DNA of 64,000 nucleotides from NCBI RefSeq assembly GCF_029227915.1, contig NC_079885.1, positions 16,567,001 to 16,631,000 of the forward strand. Direction: 5' to 3'. The notes beneath the pieces were generated by a model. It worked only from the letters and a program-made list of their open reading frames with translations. It was not told the origin of the DNA and did no database searches. Below, one piece after another: positions 1 through 9,747 of this stretch. The position numbers and the translations under genes were made by a program. The DNA comes from Hydractinia symbiolongicarpus (Eukaryota > Cnidaria > Hydrozoa > Anthoathecata > Hydractiniidae). Every line of letters starts with the position of its first letter. Position 1 is the stretch's first letter.

Positions 1-3000
1 CATTGGACTCCGACTTGTCAAGTCGTTCTCCTTAGCGTCATGGCTTTAGAGCACCGTGAACTATGTGCACAGCCTTCTAAATGCTGCAATATGTCCTTTT
101 ACAGACTAATAAAGGCCTTGCACGTAAATCACGTTCTTCCACGTCCCCAGCAAGGCTACCAATGGCCTTGTGTTCCCAGTCTCAATGGACTACAACGTGC
201 CAAGTCCTTTTCCTTGGCGCTATGGCGTTAGAACACTGTTAACTACGTGAACGGCCCTTTGAACGCTGTAATATGGCTTTTTGCAGACTAATAAAGGCCT
301 TACACGTAAACCACGTGCTTTTACGCTCCCAACCAGGCTACCATTGGTCTAGTGTTCTCAGTCTCAATGGAATATGACGTCCCAAGTCATTTTCCTTGGC
401 GCCATGGCTTTAGCACACTGTTAACTTCGTGCAAAGCCCTCTAAAGGCTGTAATATGGCCATTTGCAGCCTGATAAAGGCATTATACGTAAATACAGTCG
501 TTCCAACTGCCTGCGCAGGTTACCATAGGAGTAGTCCTTCCAGTCTCAATGGACTATAACGTTCCAAGTCCTTTTCCGTGACGCCATGGCTATAGAACAC
601 TGTTAACTACGTGCACAGTCCTCTAAGGTCAGTAATATGGCCATTTGCAGCCTAATAAAGGCCTTACACGTAAATCACGTTCGTGCACTTGCCCAGCAAG
701 GCTACCAATGGTCTAGTGTTTCCCATCTTAACGTAAAATGACGTCCCAAGTCCTTTTCTTTGACGCCATGGCTATAGAACACTGTTAACTAGATGCACAG
801 CCTTCTAAAGGCAGTATTATGTCCTTTTGCAGACTAATAAAGACCTTACACGTAAATAACGTGCTTCCATGCTCCAAACCATGCTACCATTGATCTAGTC
901 CTTCCAGTCTCAATGGAATACGACGTTCCAAGGCGTTTTCCTTCGCGCTATGGCGGTAGAACACTGTTAACTACGTGCACGGCCCTTTGAACGCAGTAAT
1001 ATGGCCATTTGCAGCCTATTAAAGGCCTTATACGTAAATACTGTTGCTCCACCTGCCTGCGCAAGTTGCCATTGGTGTAGTCCTTTCACTCTCAATGGAC
1101 TATGACGTCCCAAGTCCTTTTCCTTGGCGCCATGGCTTTACAACAATGTTAACTCCGTGCACAGCCCTCTAAATGCTGTAACATGGCCTTTTGCATACTA
1201 ATAATGGCTTTAAAAGTAAATACTGTCGTTCCACGTCCCCAGCAAGCCTACCAATGGTCTAGTGTTCCCAGTCTTAATGGAATATGACGTCCCAAGTCAT
1301 TTTTCTTGACGCCATGGCTATAGAACACTGTTAACTGCGTGCACAGCCCTCTAAAGGCAGTAATATGGCCATTTGCAGCCTAATAAAGGCTTTACACGTA
1401 AATCACGTTCTTCCACGTCCCCAGCAAGGCTACCAATGGTCTACCGTTGCCAGTCTTAATGGAGCATGACGTCCCAAGTCCTTTTCCTTGACGCCATGGC
1501 TATAGAACACTGTTAACTACGTGCACAGCCCCGTATAAGCCGTATTATTGCCTTTGCAGCTTAATAAAGGCCTTAGACGTAAACCACGTGCTTCCACGCT
1601 CCCAGCCAGGCTACCATTGATCTAGTCCTTCAAGTCTCAATGGACTACAACTTGCCAAGTCGTTCTCCTTGGCGTCATGGCATTAGAGCACTGTGAACTA
1701 TGTGCACAGCCCTCTAAATGCTGCAATATGTCCTTTTACAGACTAATAAAGGCCTTGCACGTAAATCACGTTTTCCACGTCCCCAGCAAGGCTACCAATG
1801 GCCTAGTGTTCCCAGTCTCAATGGTCTACAACGTGCCAAGTCCTTTTCCTTGACGCCATGGCTATAGAACACTGTTAACTACGTGCACAGTCTTCTAAAG
1901 CCAGTGTTATGTACTTTTGCAGACTAATAAAGAACTTACACGTAAATAACGTGCTTCCATGCTCCCAGCCATGCTACCATTGATCTAGTCCTTCCAGTCT
2001 CAATGGACTATGACGTCCCAAGTCCTTTTCCTTGACGCCATGGCTATAGAACACTGTTAACTACATGCACAGCCCTCTAAAGTCAGTAATACGGCCTTTT
2101 GCAGCCTAATAAAGCCTTTACACGTAAATACCGTGATTCCACCACCCTCCGCGGGATACCATTAGTCTAGTCCTTCCAGTCCCAATGGACTACAACGTGC
2201 CAAGTCGTTTTCTTTGGCACCTTGGCGTTAGAAGACCGGCAACTACGAGCACAGTCCTCCAAATCCTGTAACATGGCCTTTTACAGACTAATAAAGGTCT
2301 TACACGCAAATCACGTTCTTCCACGCCCCCAGCAAGGTTACCAATGGTCTAGTGTTCCCAGTCTTAATGGAATATGATGTCTCAAGTCCTTTTCCTTGAC
2401 GCCATGGCTTTAGAACACTCTTAGCTACGTGCACAGACCCTTGTAAGCAGTAATATTGCCGTCGCAGCCTAATAAAGGCCTTAGACGTAAACCACGTGCT
2501 TCCACGCTCCCAGCCAGGCTACCATTGATCTAGTCCTTCGAGTCTCAATGGACTATGACGTCCCAAGTCCTTTTCCTTGGCGCCATGGCTTTAGAACAAT
2601 GTTAACTCCGTGCACAGCCCTCTAAATGCTGTAACATGGCCTTTTGCAGACTAATAAAGGCCTTGCACGTAAATCACGTTCTTCCACGTCCCCAGCAAGG
2701 CTACCAATGGCCTTGTGTTCCCAGTCTCAATGGACTACAACGTGCCAAGTCGTTTTCTTTGGCACCTTGGCGTTAGAAGACCGGCAACTACGCGCACAGT
2801 CCTACAAATCCTGTAACATGGCCTTTTACAGAATATAAAAGGTCGTACACGCAAATCACGTTCTTCCACGTCCCAAGCAAGGCTACCAATGGTCTAGTTG
2901 TCCCAGTCTTAATGGACTATGACGTCCCAAGTCCTTTTCCTTGGCGCCATGGCTATAGAACACTGTTAACTACGTGCACAGCCCTCTAAATGCTGTAACA

Positions 3001-5003
3001 TGGCCTTTTGAAGACTAATAATGGCTTTAAACGTAAATACTGTCGTTCCACGTCCCCAGCAAGGCTACCAATGGTCTAGTGTTCCCAGTCTTAATGGAAT
3101 GTGACGTCCCAAGTCATTTTCCTTGACGCCATGGCTATAGAACACTGTTAACTACGCGCACAGTCCTCTAAAGGCTGTAATATGGCCATTTGGAGCCTAA
3201 TAAAGGCGTTATACGTAAATACCGTTGTTCCACCTGCCTGCGCAGGTTACCATAGGAGTAGTCCTTCCAGTCTCAATGGACTATAACGTCCCAAGTCCTT
3301 TTCCTTGGCGCCATGGCTTTAGAACAATGTTAACTCCGTGCACAGCCCTCTAAATGCTGTAACATGGCCTTTTGCAGACTAATAATGGCTTTAAACGTAA
3401 ATACTGTCGTTCCACGTCCCCAGCAAGGCTACCAATGGTCTAGTGTTCCCAGTCTTAATGTAATGTGACGTCCCAAGTCATTTTCCTTGACGCCATGGCT
3501 ATAGAACACTGTTAACTACGTGCACAGCCCCCTGTAAGCCGTATTATTGCCGTCGCAGCCTAATAAAGGCCTTAGACGTAAACCACGTGCTTCACTCTCC
3601 CGGCCAGGCTACCATTGATCTAGTCCTTCAAGTCTCATTGGACTCCGACTTGCCAAGTCGTTCTCCTTAGCGTCATGGCTTTAGAACAATGTTAACTCCG
3701 TGCACAGCCCTCTAAATGCTGCAATATGTCCTTTTACAGACTAATAAAGGCCTTGCACGTAAATCACGTTCTTCCATGTCCCCAGCAAGGCTACCAATGG
3801 CCTTGTGTTCCCAGTCTCAATGGACTACAACGTGCCAAGCCTTTTCCTTGGCGCTATGGCGTTAGAACACTGTTAACTACGTGAACGGCCCTTTGAACGC
3901 TGTAATATGGCTTTTTGCAGACTAATAAAGGCCTTACACGTAAACCACGTGCTTTTACGCTCCCAACCAGGCTACCATTGGTCTAGTGTTCTCAGTCTCA
4001 ATGGAATATGACGTCCCAAGTCGTTTTCCTTGGCGCCATGGCTTTAGCACACTGTTAACTTCGTGCAAAGCCCTCTAAAGGCTGTAATATGGCCATTTGC
4101 AGCCTGATAAAGGCATTATACGTAAATACAGTCGTTCCAACTGCCTGTGCAGGTTACCATAGGAGTAGTCCTTCCAGTCTCAATGGACTATAACGTTCCA
4201 AGTCCTTTTCCCTGACGCCATGGCTATAGAACACTGTTAACTACGTGCACAGTCCTCTAAAGTCAGTAATACGGCCTTTTGCAGGCTAATAAAGCCTTTA
4301 CACGTAAATACCGTGATTCCACCACCCTCCGCCGGATACCATTAGTCTAGTCCTTCCAGTCCCAATGGAATACAACGTGTCAAGTCGTTTTCTTTGGCAC
4401 CTTGGCGTTAGAAGACCGGCAACTACGCGCACAGTCCTCCAAATCCTGTAACATGGCCTTTTACAGAATATAAAAGGTCTTACACGCAAATCACGTTCTT
4501 CCACGTCCCAAGCAGCCTAATAAAGGCCTTAGACGTAAACCACGTGCTTCCACGCTCCCAGCCAGGCTACCATTGATCTAGTCCTTCGAGTCTCAATGGA
4601 CTATGACGTCCCAAGTCCTTTTCCTTGGCGCCATGGCTTTAGAACAATGTTAACTCCGTGCACAGCCCTCTAAATGCTGTAACATGGCCTTTTGCAGACT
4701 AATAAAGGCCTTGCACGTAAATCACGTTCTTCCACGTCCCCAGCAAGGCTACCAATGGCCTATTGTTCCCAGTCTCAATGGACTACAACGTGCCAAGTCC
4801 TTTTCCTTGGCGCTATGGCGTTAGAACACTGCTAACTACGTGTAGGCCCTTTGAACGTTGTAATATGGCCTTTTGCAGACTAATAAAGGCCTTACACGTA
4901 AACCACGTGCTTTTACGCTCCCAACCAGGCTACCATTGGTCTAGTGTTCTCAGTCTCAATGGAATATGACGTCCCAAGTCATTTTCCTTGGCGCCATGGC
5001 TTT
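1..5003 (+). repeat. 182-bp satellite array, left flank of the Polinton
   Basis: Head-to-tail monomers of 182 bp, seen from the recurring ATGGC of the CCATGG site at 40, 222 and 404 and onward. About 27 copies lie here, diverged from each other by scattered substitutions and small indels. Most monomers contain CCATGG, GTTAAC, AATAAA within CTAATAAAGG, and ACGTC or CACGTG-type motifs. No gene is seen; the short open frames are by-products of the repeat. The last part, about 4298-5003, is nearly identical to 23056-23761 and 29286-29991, so this flank belongs to a larger repeated unit. The array is interrupted at 5003/5004 by the element. Confidence 0.96.
4999..5003. other. Target-site duplication, left copy
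   Basis: GCTTT immediately before the left inverted repeat is repeated at 21344-21348 after the right one. Uninterrupted satellite copies read GGCTTTAGCACAC across this site, so one GCTTT was duplicated on insertion. Because the element begins with A and the target continues with A, a 6-bp GCTTTA duplication, the length usual for Polintons, is also compatible. Confidence 0.85.
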
Positions 5004-5253
5004 AGAGATAGGAAAATGCGGATCCTAGGACAGCGATTAATATATTCTGTGCCACTCCACGTCAATTTATAGATCATCCACGTCAAATCAACGATAGAAG
5101 AGTCTATAAAATCCGTTAGCACCTACGAATGTCCGCCCCAACCCCCCAACCCCCCAGCCCCCGCCGTGTCCCCCGGGCCCCCTCCCCTCCCCATGGGTCC
5201 CTCCCCACCCTCATCTGTCGTGTCCTATAATTTATAGTGTTATGTGTGTCTAT
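5004..5253 (+). repeat. Left terminal inverted repeat (250 bp)
   Basis: The sequence starting AGAGATAGGAAAATGCGG is matched in reverse complement by 21087-21343. I see one substitution near 5070, an 8-bp AACCCCCC unit missing from the C-rich tract compared with the right end, an AA to AG change in that tract, and a 5C versus 4C run. Homology stops at 5253, immediately at the start of the hairpin at 5252-5276. The near-identity suggests a recent insertion or homogenisation between ends. Confidence 0.95.
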
Positions 5254-5646
5254 CTTTACCAGAAACAAGTAAAGATGATTGCAATGTTGCAAGGTTTTGC
5301 GCCACATAATGTCATAACTGAAGAATAGATTTTGATGATTCTTTTGAGATTGTTTGAGACCATTTGATCTGACAAAGGCATCACTCTTCCAACCATAATC
5401 CTTCAATTCATCACAAAGTCTTGCGGGCAACCATGTCTTATATTTATTTCCCATTCTATCTTGAACCTCCGCATACATAGATTTTTCAGAAAGAGCACCA
5501 GGTCTTGATATTTCCATCTCTTTCACATATTTAACAAGGTAAATATCGTTTTTAGGCAGCTCTCTCCACTTTATGATTGGAGTAACTTGTTCTATGTTTT
5601 GTTCAAATTCTTCAACTGTTGGAAAAGCCATTGTGTTTATATTCAC
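5116..5646 (-). CDS. Small conserved Polinton protein, C-terminus runs into the TIR (176 aa as read)
   Basis: The first ~115 residues look like a genuine compact protein: a KWRELP motif near residue 26, an alternating strand-like stretch around YLVKYVKEM, a GNKYKTWLP segment near residues 66-74, and a segment ending FFSYDI near residue 112. The pattern of a conserved W, a GN-K-W strand and a C-terminal hydrophobic strand resembles small OB-fold/ssDNA-binding-like proteins seen beside other Polinton genes, but this is only an impression. From about residue 125 the frame crosses a hairpin (5252-5276) that elsewhere in this element lies 3' of genes. It then enters the TIR, where it encodes a Gly/Arg-rich tail. 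That tail is probably not original, and an ancestral stop may have been lost near position 5300. Either ATG (residue 1 or 6) could be the start. Confidence 0.6.
   Translation of the reverse strand: MNINTMAFPTVEEFEQNIEQVTPIIKWRELPKNDIYLVKYVKEMEISRPGALSEKSMYAEVQDRMGNKYKTWLPARLCDELKDYGWKSDAFVRSNGLKQSQKNHQNLFFSYDIMWRKTLQHCNHLYLFLVKIDTHNTINYRTRQMRVGRDPWGGEGARGTRRGLGGWGVGADIRRC
5136..5165 (-). other. G-quadruplex-type tract in left TIR
   Basis: Four C-runs of 4, 6, 6 and 5 bases are separated by AA or AG, so the minus strand has four G-runs with two-base spacers. This is a canonical quadruplex-forming pattern. The mirrored tract at the right end has five runs. Confidence 0.7.
5252..5276 (-). terminator. 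3'-end hairpin H1 (CTTTAC/GTAAAG family)
   Basis: ATCTTTAC (5252-5259) pairs with GTAAAGAT (5269-5276) around a 9-nt loop containing AGAAACA. The hairpin at 15429-15453, 3' of the integrase, has almost the same stem and loop. It presumably ends the minus-strand transcript of the leftmost gene or genes. It overlaps the inner end of the TIR by 2 bp. Confidence 0.6.
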
Positions 5647-5890
5647 GATTACATCTCTTTATACCACTTATAGATTCTATCGGGAAGCAGTTTTTGTTAT
5701 CTTGTAAAACCATCTGTCAATCAAACGCTTATAACAATAGGATTTTACATATTTTACATACCAGAAAGTTGTTTACATAAGAAAAAAGTTAAAACGAAAG
5801 TAGCCGTTGCTAAGGATATTTGGTATGTAAGGAATGCATTGTTTCTCTATTGTTATTCTGGCTTGATTGACATTTAATTGACGTCATTCT

Positions 5891-7060
5891 TTATCTAAAC
5901 AAATACCATATGAAATAACCCGTTGTCATAACAATCACAAGAGCGATCTTCTCATCTTCGTGTGTAGGAGGAGTATTTTTGTGGTAAGGTGTATTAATGT
6001 GTTTATCTGTAGTATCCACGTGGTGTACGGTGATGTGTTTATCAGGATGATCGGGTGTTACAGGCTTCTTTTTAGTTATCTTATGTGATTCGGTAACATT
6101 GACCTTTCGATTGATACCAATGGTAAGATCACCACCCGATATCAAAATCTTGTTGTTGTAACCTACCACCCCTGTCTTAATTCTGAGATTCATGTCACTA
6201 GGTAACATATAAATACCTTGTCCAACCGAATAATCAACCTTACTTGAAGCATAGTTTAACGTATCCTGATAACGTTTAATGTCCTCCTGAATATCAACCC
6301 TACGGTTAACAATGTCTTCAAGGTTATTCATAAAAACTCTTTGGGCGGTCAGAGCACTTGAATCATTACCAAGGATGGAGGAGCGTGCCGAGGCCTGAGA
6401 ACTAAGAACAAGATAGGCATAGGCCCTAACACTGCTTGAGATCTTCACAAGGCCCGTTTTTGTAAATCCATCGGATTTTTCCACAATCCACCGCGTCATG
6501 GAGTCGTTAGTGAAATAACTCAACCCGGGAGTTGGATAGTCTTTACGTCTTTTTTGATATGAAGTGAAAAAGTACTGACCTCTGTATTTCATGGGGTTGG
6601 AATCAACATCATACTCACCACAGATTTTTAAAAATTCCTCATTTGAATAAGGATTATCATATTGATTAAAACTATCCTCAAAGGGTAGAGGTGTCTGTAG
6701 GCGCTTAATGATTCGTCTAATGTGATAATACACATGAAAACGATATATTGACCTGACCATAGATCTACCATCCTTCAGGTGTTCCGAACTTACCCCACAG
6801 GCACTTGAAGCGCACCAAGTGGCGAAATTTAGCTGGGTTTGCCATAATCTAAAAGGTTGCTCATTCCAAATTCTCATACGTTGCGCGTTATGACTAAGTT
6901 CATAATTGGTAAAAATATTAGGAAAGGAAGCGGGGAAAGAGCCACTTTCAGACACAATAATGGCCTGTTTGTACAGATCCCTAGCGCCCAATATTTGAAG
7001 ATCCCGCCCTCCATTTGGCTTATATGCCGCATTCGGGTTATATCTGAAAATGTCATCCAT
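5891..7060 (-). CDS. Conserved Polinton protein with C-terminal membrane anchor (389 aa)
   Basis: I recognise this as a family widespread in animal Polintons with no established function. The N-terminal half has a WCASSACG motif near residue 82, then an RSIYRFHVYYHIRRI segment and a PLPFEDSFNQYDNPYS segment near residues 124-139. The middle contains EKSDGFTKTGLVKI and a conserved stretch ending in the VDYSVGQGIYMLPS region (about 275-288), followed by VGYNNKILISGG. Residues about 325-365 form a Thr/His/Pro/Lys-rich low-complexity linker, and the last ~20 residues are a hydrophobic segment ending WYLFR, predicting a tail-anchored membrane protein. It is divergent from the capsid gene at 7099, with 38 bp between the two start codons. 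A virion-associated role is plausible from location only. The ATG at 7058-7060 is the first in frame. Confidence 0.85.
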   Translation of the reverse strand: MDDIFRYNPNAAYKPNGGRDLQILGARDLYKQAIIVSESGSFPASFPNIFTNYELSHNAQRMRIWNEQPFRLWQTQLNFATWCASSACGVSSEHLKDGRSMVRSIYRFHVYYHIRRIIKRLQTPLPFEDSFNQYDNPYSNEEFLKICGEYDVDSNPMKYRGQYFFTSYQKRRKDYPTPGLSYFTNDSMTRWIVEKSDGFTKTGLVKISSSVRAYAYLVLSSQASARSSILGNDSSALTAQRVFMNNLEDIVNRRVDIQEDIKRYQDTLNYASSKVDYSVGQGIYMLPSDMNLRIKTGVVGYNNKILISGGDLTIGINRKVNVTESHKITKKKPVTPDHPDKHITVHHVDTTDKHINTPYHKNTPPTHEDEKIALVIVMTTGYFIWYLFR

Positions 7061-7087
7061 TCTTTGATTTAAATATATTCACAATCT

Positions 7088-7098
7088 CTAATATAATA
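7088..7098 (+). promoter_or_regulatory. CTAATATAATA motif abutting the penton start codon
   Basis: CTAATATAATA ends directly at the ATG at 7099. The same 11-mer occurs at 12987-12997, 3 bp before the ATG at 13001. Both lie in short AT-rich divergent gene starts. This is a candidate initiator or TATA-like element shared by two transcription units; function is inferred. Confidence 0.45.
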
Positions 7099-7662
7099 AT
7101 GTATATCACAATAAAGGACGTAAATAGCGAGAAGAAAATCTATTTGTATCAACCGATAGACAACTCACATGGTACAAAGGAGGTTGCGATCGTGGAGACG
7201 TTTTCGGATAATGTCACATATGTAGCTACAGCTCCAATAGATATACCCTTGGCTGACGGAGTTACCACGGTTAGGTTACAACAGGGTCAGCACTACACGG
7301 GGAGGGAGTTGAATTCAATCGTGAGAGGTGATGTAAAATCAACACAACTAGCTAGAAACTCTAAATTGAGTAAAATATTCAATCTAGGGGGTATAACGGA
7401 ACTACATTTTAATCTTAATGAATTGGATAACTCGTTAAATCTTAAAGATGGTGAATATAGCAACAACCTGATGACATATCATATATCCGAGTATGGTGGT
7501 GATTTTACATATATTGAACCGAAAAATCCGCAATATAAGAAACTAAAGAAAGGTTTACTTCAATCACTTACCATGAGAGTCACAGGTCAGGATGGTAAGG
7601 TGTTATGGGGTGGTATGAAGACAACAGTTACCATTCACATAAGAGATACGGCGTACAGATGA
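7099..7662 (+). CDS. Minor capsid (penton-like, jelly-roll) protein
   Basis: This 187-aa protein is rich in predicted beta strand, with no membrane segment and no catalytic motif. Its position directly upstream of the major capsid gene, its size, and its C-terminal end (TMRVTGQDGKVLWGG, then a TVTIHIRD strand near residues 175-183) match the Polinton minor capsid protein family, a jelly-roll protein thought to form pentons. It is the first gene of a block with the capsid (55-bp gap) and packaging ATPase, which ends at the hairpin at 9645-9673. The ATG at 7099 follows an AT-rich leader and is the first in frame. Confidence 0.8.
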   Translation: MYITIKDVNSEKKIYLYQPIDNSHGTKEVAIVETFSDNVTYVATAPIDIPLADGVTTVRLQQGQHYTGRELNSIVRGDVKSTQLARNSKLSKIFNLGGITELHFNLNELDNSLNLKDGEYSNNLMTYHISEYGGDFTYIEPKNPQYKKLKKGLLQSLTMRVTGQDGKVLWGGMKTTVTIHIRDTAYR

Positions 7663-7717
7663 TACCGTAGCATTAACCGAATTAAAGTAAAATAAAATAA
7701 AAGTAATATGGAATAGC

Positions 7718-9037
7718 ATGGAATACGGGAAAAAGTTAAACCCAGAGCGTTCACTTAGGATCGCACATGGCGTAAAAGGAACGCATCAAAAAGTAATTGT
7801 CACTCACAACCCAAGTGAGATTGATCAGAACCAGTTACTCCTGATTAGGTTCCCTAATTTAGGTAACGATGATGTCATTGTTCCTGGTACTTCGAAAATA
7901 AGTTTCGACGTTGAACTCGAGTCAAAAGTCGACACGAAGAGAACATTGGTCTCTAACATAGGGAGGGCAATTGTTAAAAAGCTAGCTATCAAGTTCGAGG
8001 GTACCGAGATTCTGAGCATTGATGACTTTGATCTTTTCGGGTGCTACAGAGATTTATGGCTAACCAAGTCCGAAAAAAGAAATGCAATAAGACAAGGTAT
8101 CATCTTTGATGAAGGGTGTACAGAAAACTGTATGAAACTGAGAGTTGGAGCCGCGGATAAAGACGCATCAGAGGTAGCGGACAAAGCTATTTATGATGCA
8201 TACAAAAACAAGTTCACCATACCACTAGATTTTGAAATGTTAGATAGCACGATCCCATATTATCAGGCTGGATTAGGTAATAGGCTGTGTTATGAGATAA
8301 CATTCAACAATTATGACAGGGTAGTATTATCAACACCAACCAAACCTTCCGGTGCCACATCGGCACCCGCGCCGGATGCTAAATACAAAATCTCCAACAT
8401 ATCTCTCGAATATGAGATTGTGACACAACCCACACTCGCCAGATTCATTTCAAATGAATACCAAAACATGGCCGTACTTTACGACAGATTTCTGAGACAT
8501 AGACAAATTAGGGTGGATAAGTCGGACACAACGTGGAATTGGTCATTCAATACACCGTGCAAGTCTCTGAAGGGTATATTGGTTCTGTTTGAGGAAGAGA
8601 AAGCTTACAAACGAGATACAGGTAGGTTCTACAATCCTAAGATCAAAAAGGTATCCGCCATAGTTGAGGGTAAGCCCAACCAACTTTTCGCTCAGGGGAT
8701 GCAACCGTTTGAGCATTATGGTGAAATATGCAAGTATTTCGCGGAGGGCAAACAAAGGGATGGTAACGCCGGTGAAATACAGAAACATCTGCAACTACAT
8801 GATGTGAAGGTCGCGGACTACCTAACCACGAAATATGCTCTATGGCTGGATTTCAGAACCATAGATGAAAACTCACTGCACGGGACCGGCCGACGGATTG
8901 AAAATGCGAGCGAGGGGATCACACTGCAAGTTGAAAAGACGGCCGAAACCGCGGGATCCTTAAACGCCTACATATATCTAATCATGGATGCTCAATTAAA
9001 TATTCAAAACGGTGAAATTATGGATGTACTATATTAA
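7718..9037 (+). CDS. Major capsid protein (double jelly-roll)
   Basis: This 439-aa protein matches the Polinton major capsid family. Recognisable parts are the N-terminal LNPERSLR segment, IVPGTSKISFDVEL (about 54-67), VSNIGRAIVKKLAIKFEG (about 79-96), and FGCYRDLWLTKSEK (about 107-120). The second half has ISLEYEIVTQPTLARFISNEY (about 229-249) and a long segment before CKSLKGILVLFEE at about 282-294. A low-complexity loop of Ser/Ala/Pro/Thr (about 209-222) separates the two halves, as expected for two jelly-roll barrels. In the family these trimers form icosahedral capsomers. It is intact and ends one base before the ATG of the packaging ATPase, consistent with co-expression. Confidence 0.92.
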   Translation: MEYGKKLNPERSLRIAHGVKGTHQKVIVTHNPSEIDQNQLLLIRFPNLGNDDVIVPGTSKISFDVELESKVDTKRTLVSNIGRAIVKKLAIKFEGTEILSIDDFDLFGCYRDLWLTKSEKRNAIRQGIIFDEGCTENCMKLRVGAADKDASEVADKAIYDAYKNKFTIPLDFEMLDSTIPYYQAGLGNRLCYEITFNNYDRVVLSTPTKPSGATSAPAPDAKYKISNISLEYEIVTQPTLARFISNEYQNMAVLYDRFLRHRQIRVDKSDTTWNWSFNTPCKSLKGILVLFEEEKAYKRDTGRFYNPKIKKVSAIVEGKPNQLFAQGMQPFEHYGEICKYFAEGKQRDGNAGEIQKHLQLHDVKVADYLTTKYALWLDFRTIDENSLHGTGRRIENASEGITLQVEKTAETAGSLNAYIYLIMDAQLNIQNGEIMDVLY

Positions 9038-9038
9038 G

Positions 9039-9635
9039 ATGGACTACATGAAAGATCCTCACACGGCATTATTCGTCGGTCCCACGGGCTGCGGAAAATC
9101 CAGACGCGTTGTAACATTACTAGAGAGTGAATACTTTGATCACTTCGATTTCATTGTGATTATATGTCCAACATTAAGATGGAATAAGACATATATGTGT
9201 CGAAAATGGTTTTGGAGGGATAGATATGTTATTCTAATTGAGCCCATGGGCTTGTTGTATGAATGGATTCAAAAGATGACGGATTTCTGTGCCGGGTACA
9301 AAACATTATTCCTGATCGACGACATCATCGCGGATGAGAAACTGGACAAAAAGAGGCAACCGCTTCTGGAGCTGGCCATCAGCGGTCGGCATCGAAACCA
9401 CACCATGTGGCTACTCACACAATCATACACCGCGATACCGAAGAACTTACGAAGGCAGGCAAAAATGTTATATGTGTGGTATCCGAAGGACAGACATGAT
9501 CTCGCAACCATCCACGAAGAGAATGATGTCATTGAATCATCGGAGATCCAGAAGGTTAAGGAAAGGCTAAAAGATGGAAAATATACACATTTAGTCATGA
9601 GGATGGAACATCCAAGAACTCACGTGATTTGCTAG
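9039..9635 (+). CDS. DNA-packaging ATPase (A32/FtsK-HerA-like)
   Basis: P-loop ATPase expected to pump DNA into the capsid. Walker A is GPTGCGKS at residues 14-21 of the 198-aa form. Walker B is LFLIDD, with the two Asp at about 94-95. The LLTQSY segment at about 125-130 supplies the conserved polar Gln of the A32-like family. I start it at the ATG at 9039, one base after the major capsid stop codon, because family members begin only a few residues before the P-loop strand. An in-frame ATG at 9012 would add nine residues and overlap the capsid gene. The stop is followed 10 nt later by a 13-bp perfect hairpin. Confidence 0.92.
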   Translation: MDYMKDPHTALFVGPTGCGKSRRVVTLLESEYFDHFDFIVIICPTLRWNKTYMCRKWFWRDRYVILIEPMGLLYEWIQKMTDFCAGYKTLFLIDDIIADEKLDKKRQPLLELAISGRHRNHTMWLLTQSYTAIPKNLRRQAKMLYVWYPKDRHDLATIHEENDVIESSEIQKVKERLKDGKYTHLVMRMEHPRTHVIC

Positions 9636-9644
9636 ATTGGACGT

Positions 9645-9673
9645 TTTTTGTTACAAGACTCTTGTAACAAAAA
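9645..9673 (+). terminator. 3'-end hairpin H2 after the capsid block
   Basis: TTTTTGTTACAAG (9645-9657) pairs perfectly with CTTGTAACAAAAA (9661-9673), with a 3-nt loop. It starts 10 nt after the ATPase stop and has the GTTAC/GTAAC core shared with four other hairpins in the element. Confidence 0.75.
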
Positions 9674-9680
9674 GTAACAG

Positions 9681-9743
9681 ATCTATAGACTCCTATAAGA
9701 CTATCCTATAATACTCCTATAATACTCCTATAGACTCCTATAG
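9681..9743 (+). promoter_or_regulatory. Tandem ACTCCTATA promoter-like repeat
   Basis: Consecutive 10-13 bp units begin at 9689, 9700, 9713, 9724 and 9734 and read ACTCCTATAAG, ACTATCCTATAAT, ACTCCTATAAT, ACTCCTATAG and ACTCCTATAG. A partial unit (CTATAG) precedes them. They end 4 bp before the ATG at 9748 and follow the hairpin closing the previous unit. About one helical turn per unit with a TATA core suggests a promoter or activator-binding array for the small-protein operon. Confidence 0.6.
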
Positions 9744-9747
9744 TACC

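Noticed and set aside
40-231. Open frames of 60-94 aa throughout the satellite with recurring related sequences
   Set aside because: They repeat because the 182-bp monomer repeats. The monomer is not a multiple of three, frames break at every indel, and no family or codon bias is apparent.
5879-5886. TGACGTCA palindrome downstream of the 389-aa gene
   Set aside because: A single perfect CRE-like site in a 244-bp gap, with no supporting context; it may be chance.
9012-9038. Upstream ATG for the packaging ATPase
   Set aside because: It overlaps the capsid gene; 9039 gives the family-typical short lead before the P-loop. Not fully excluded.
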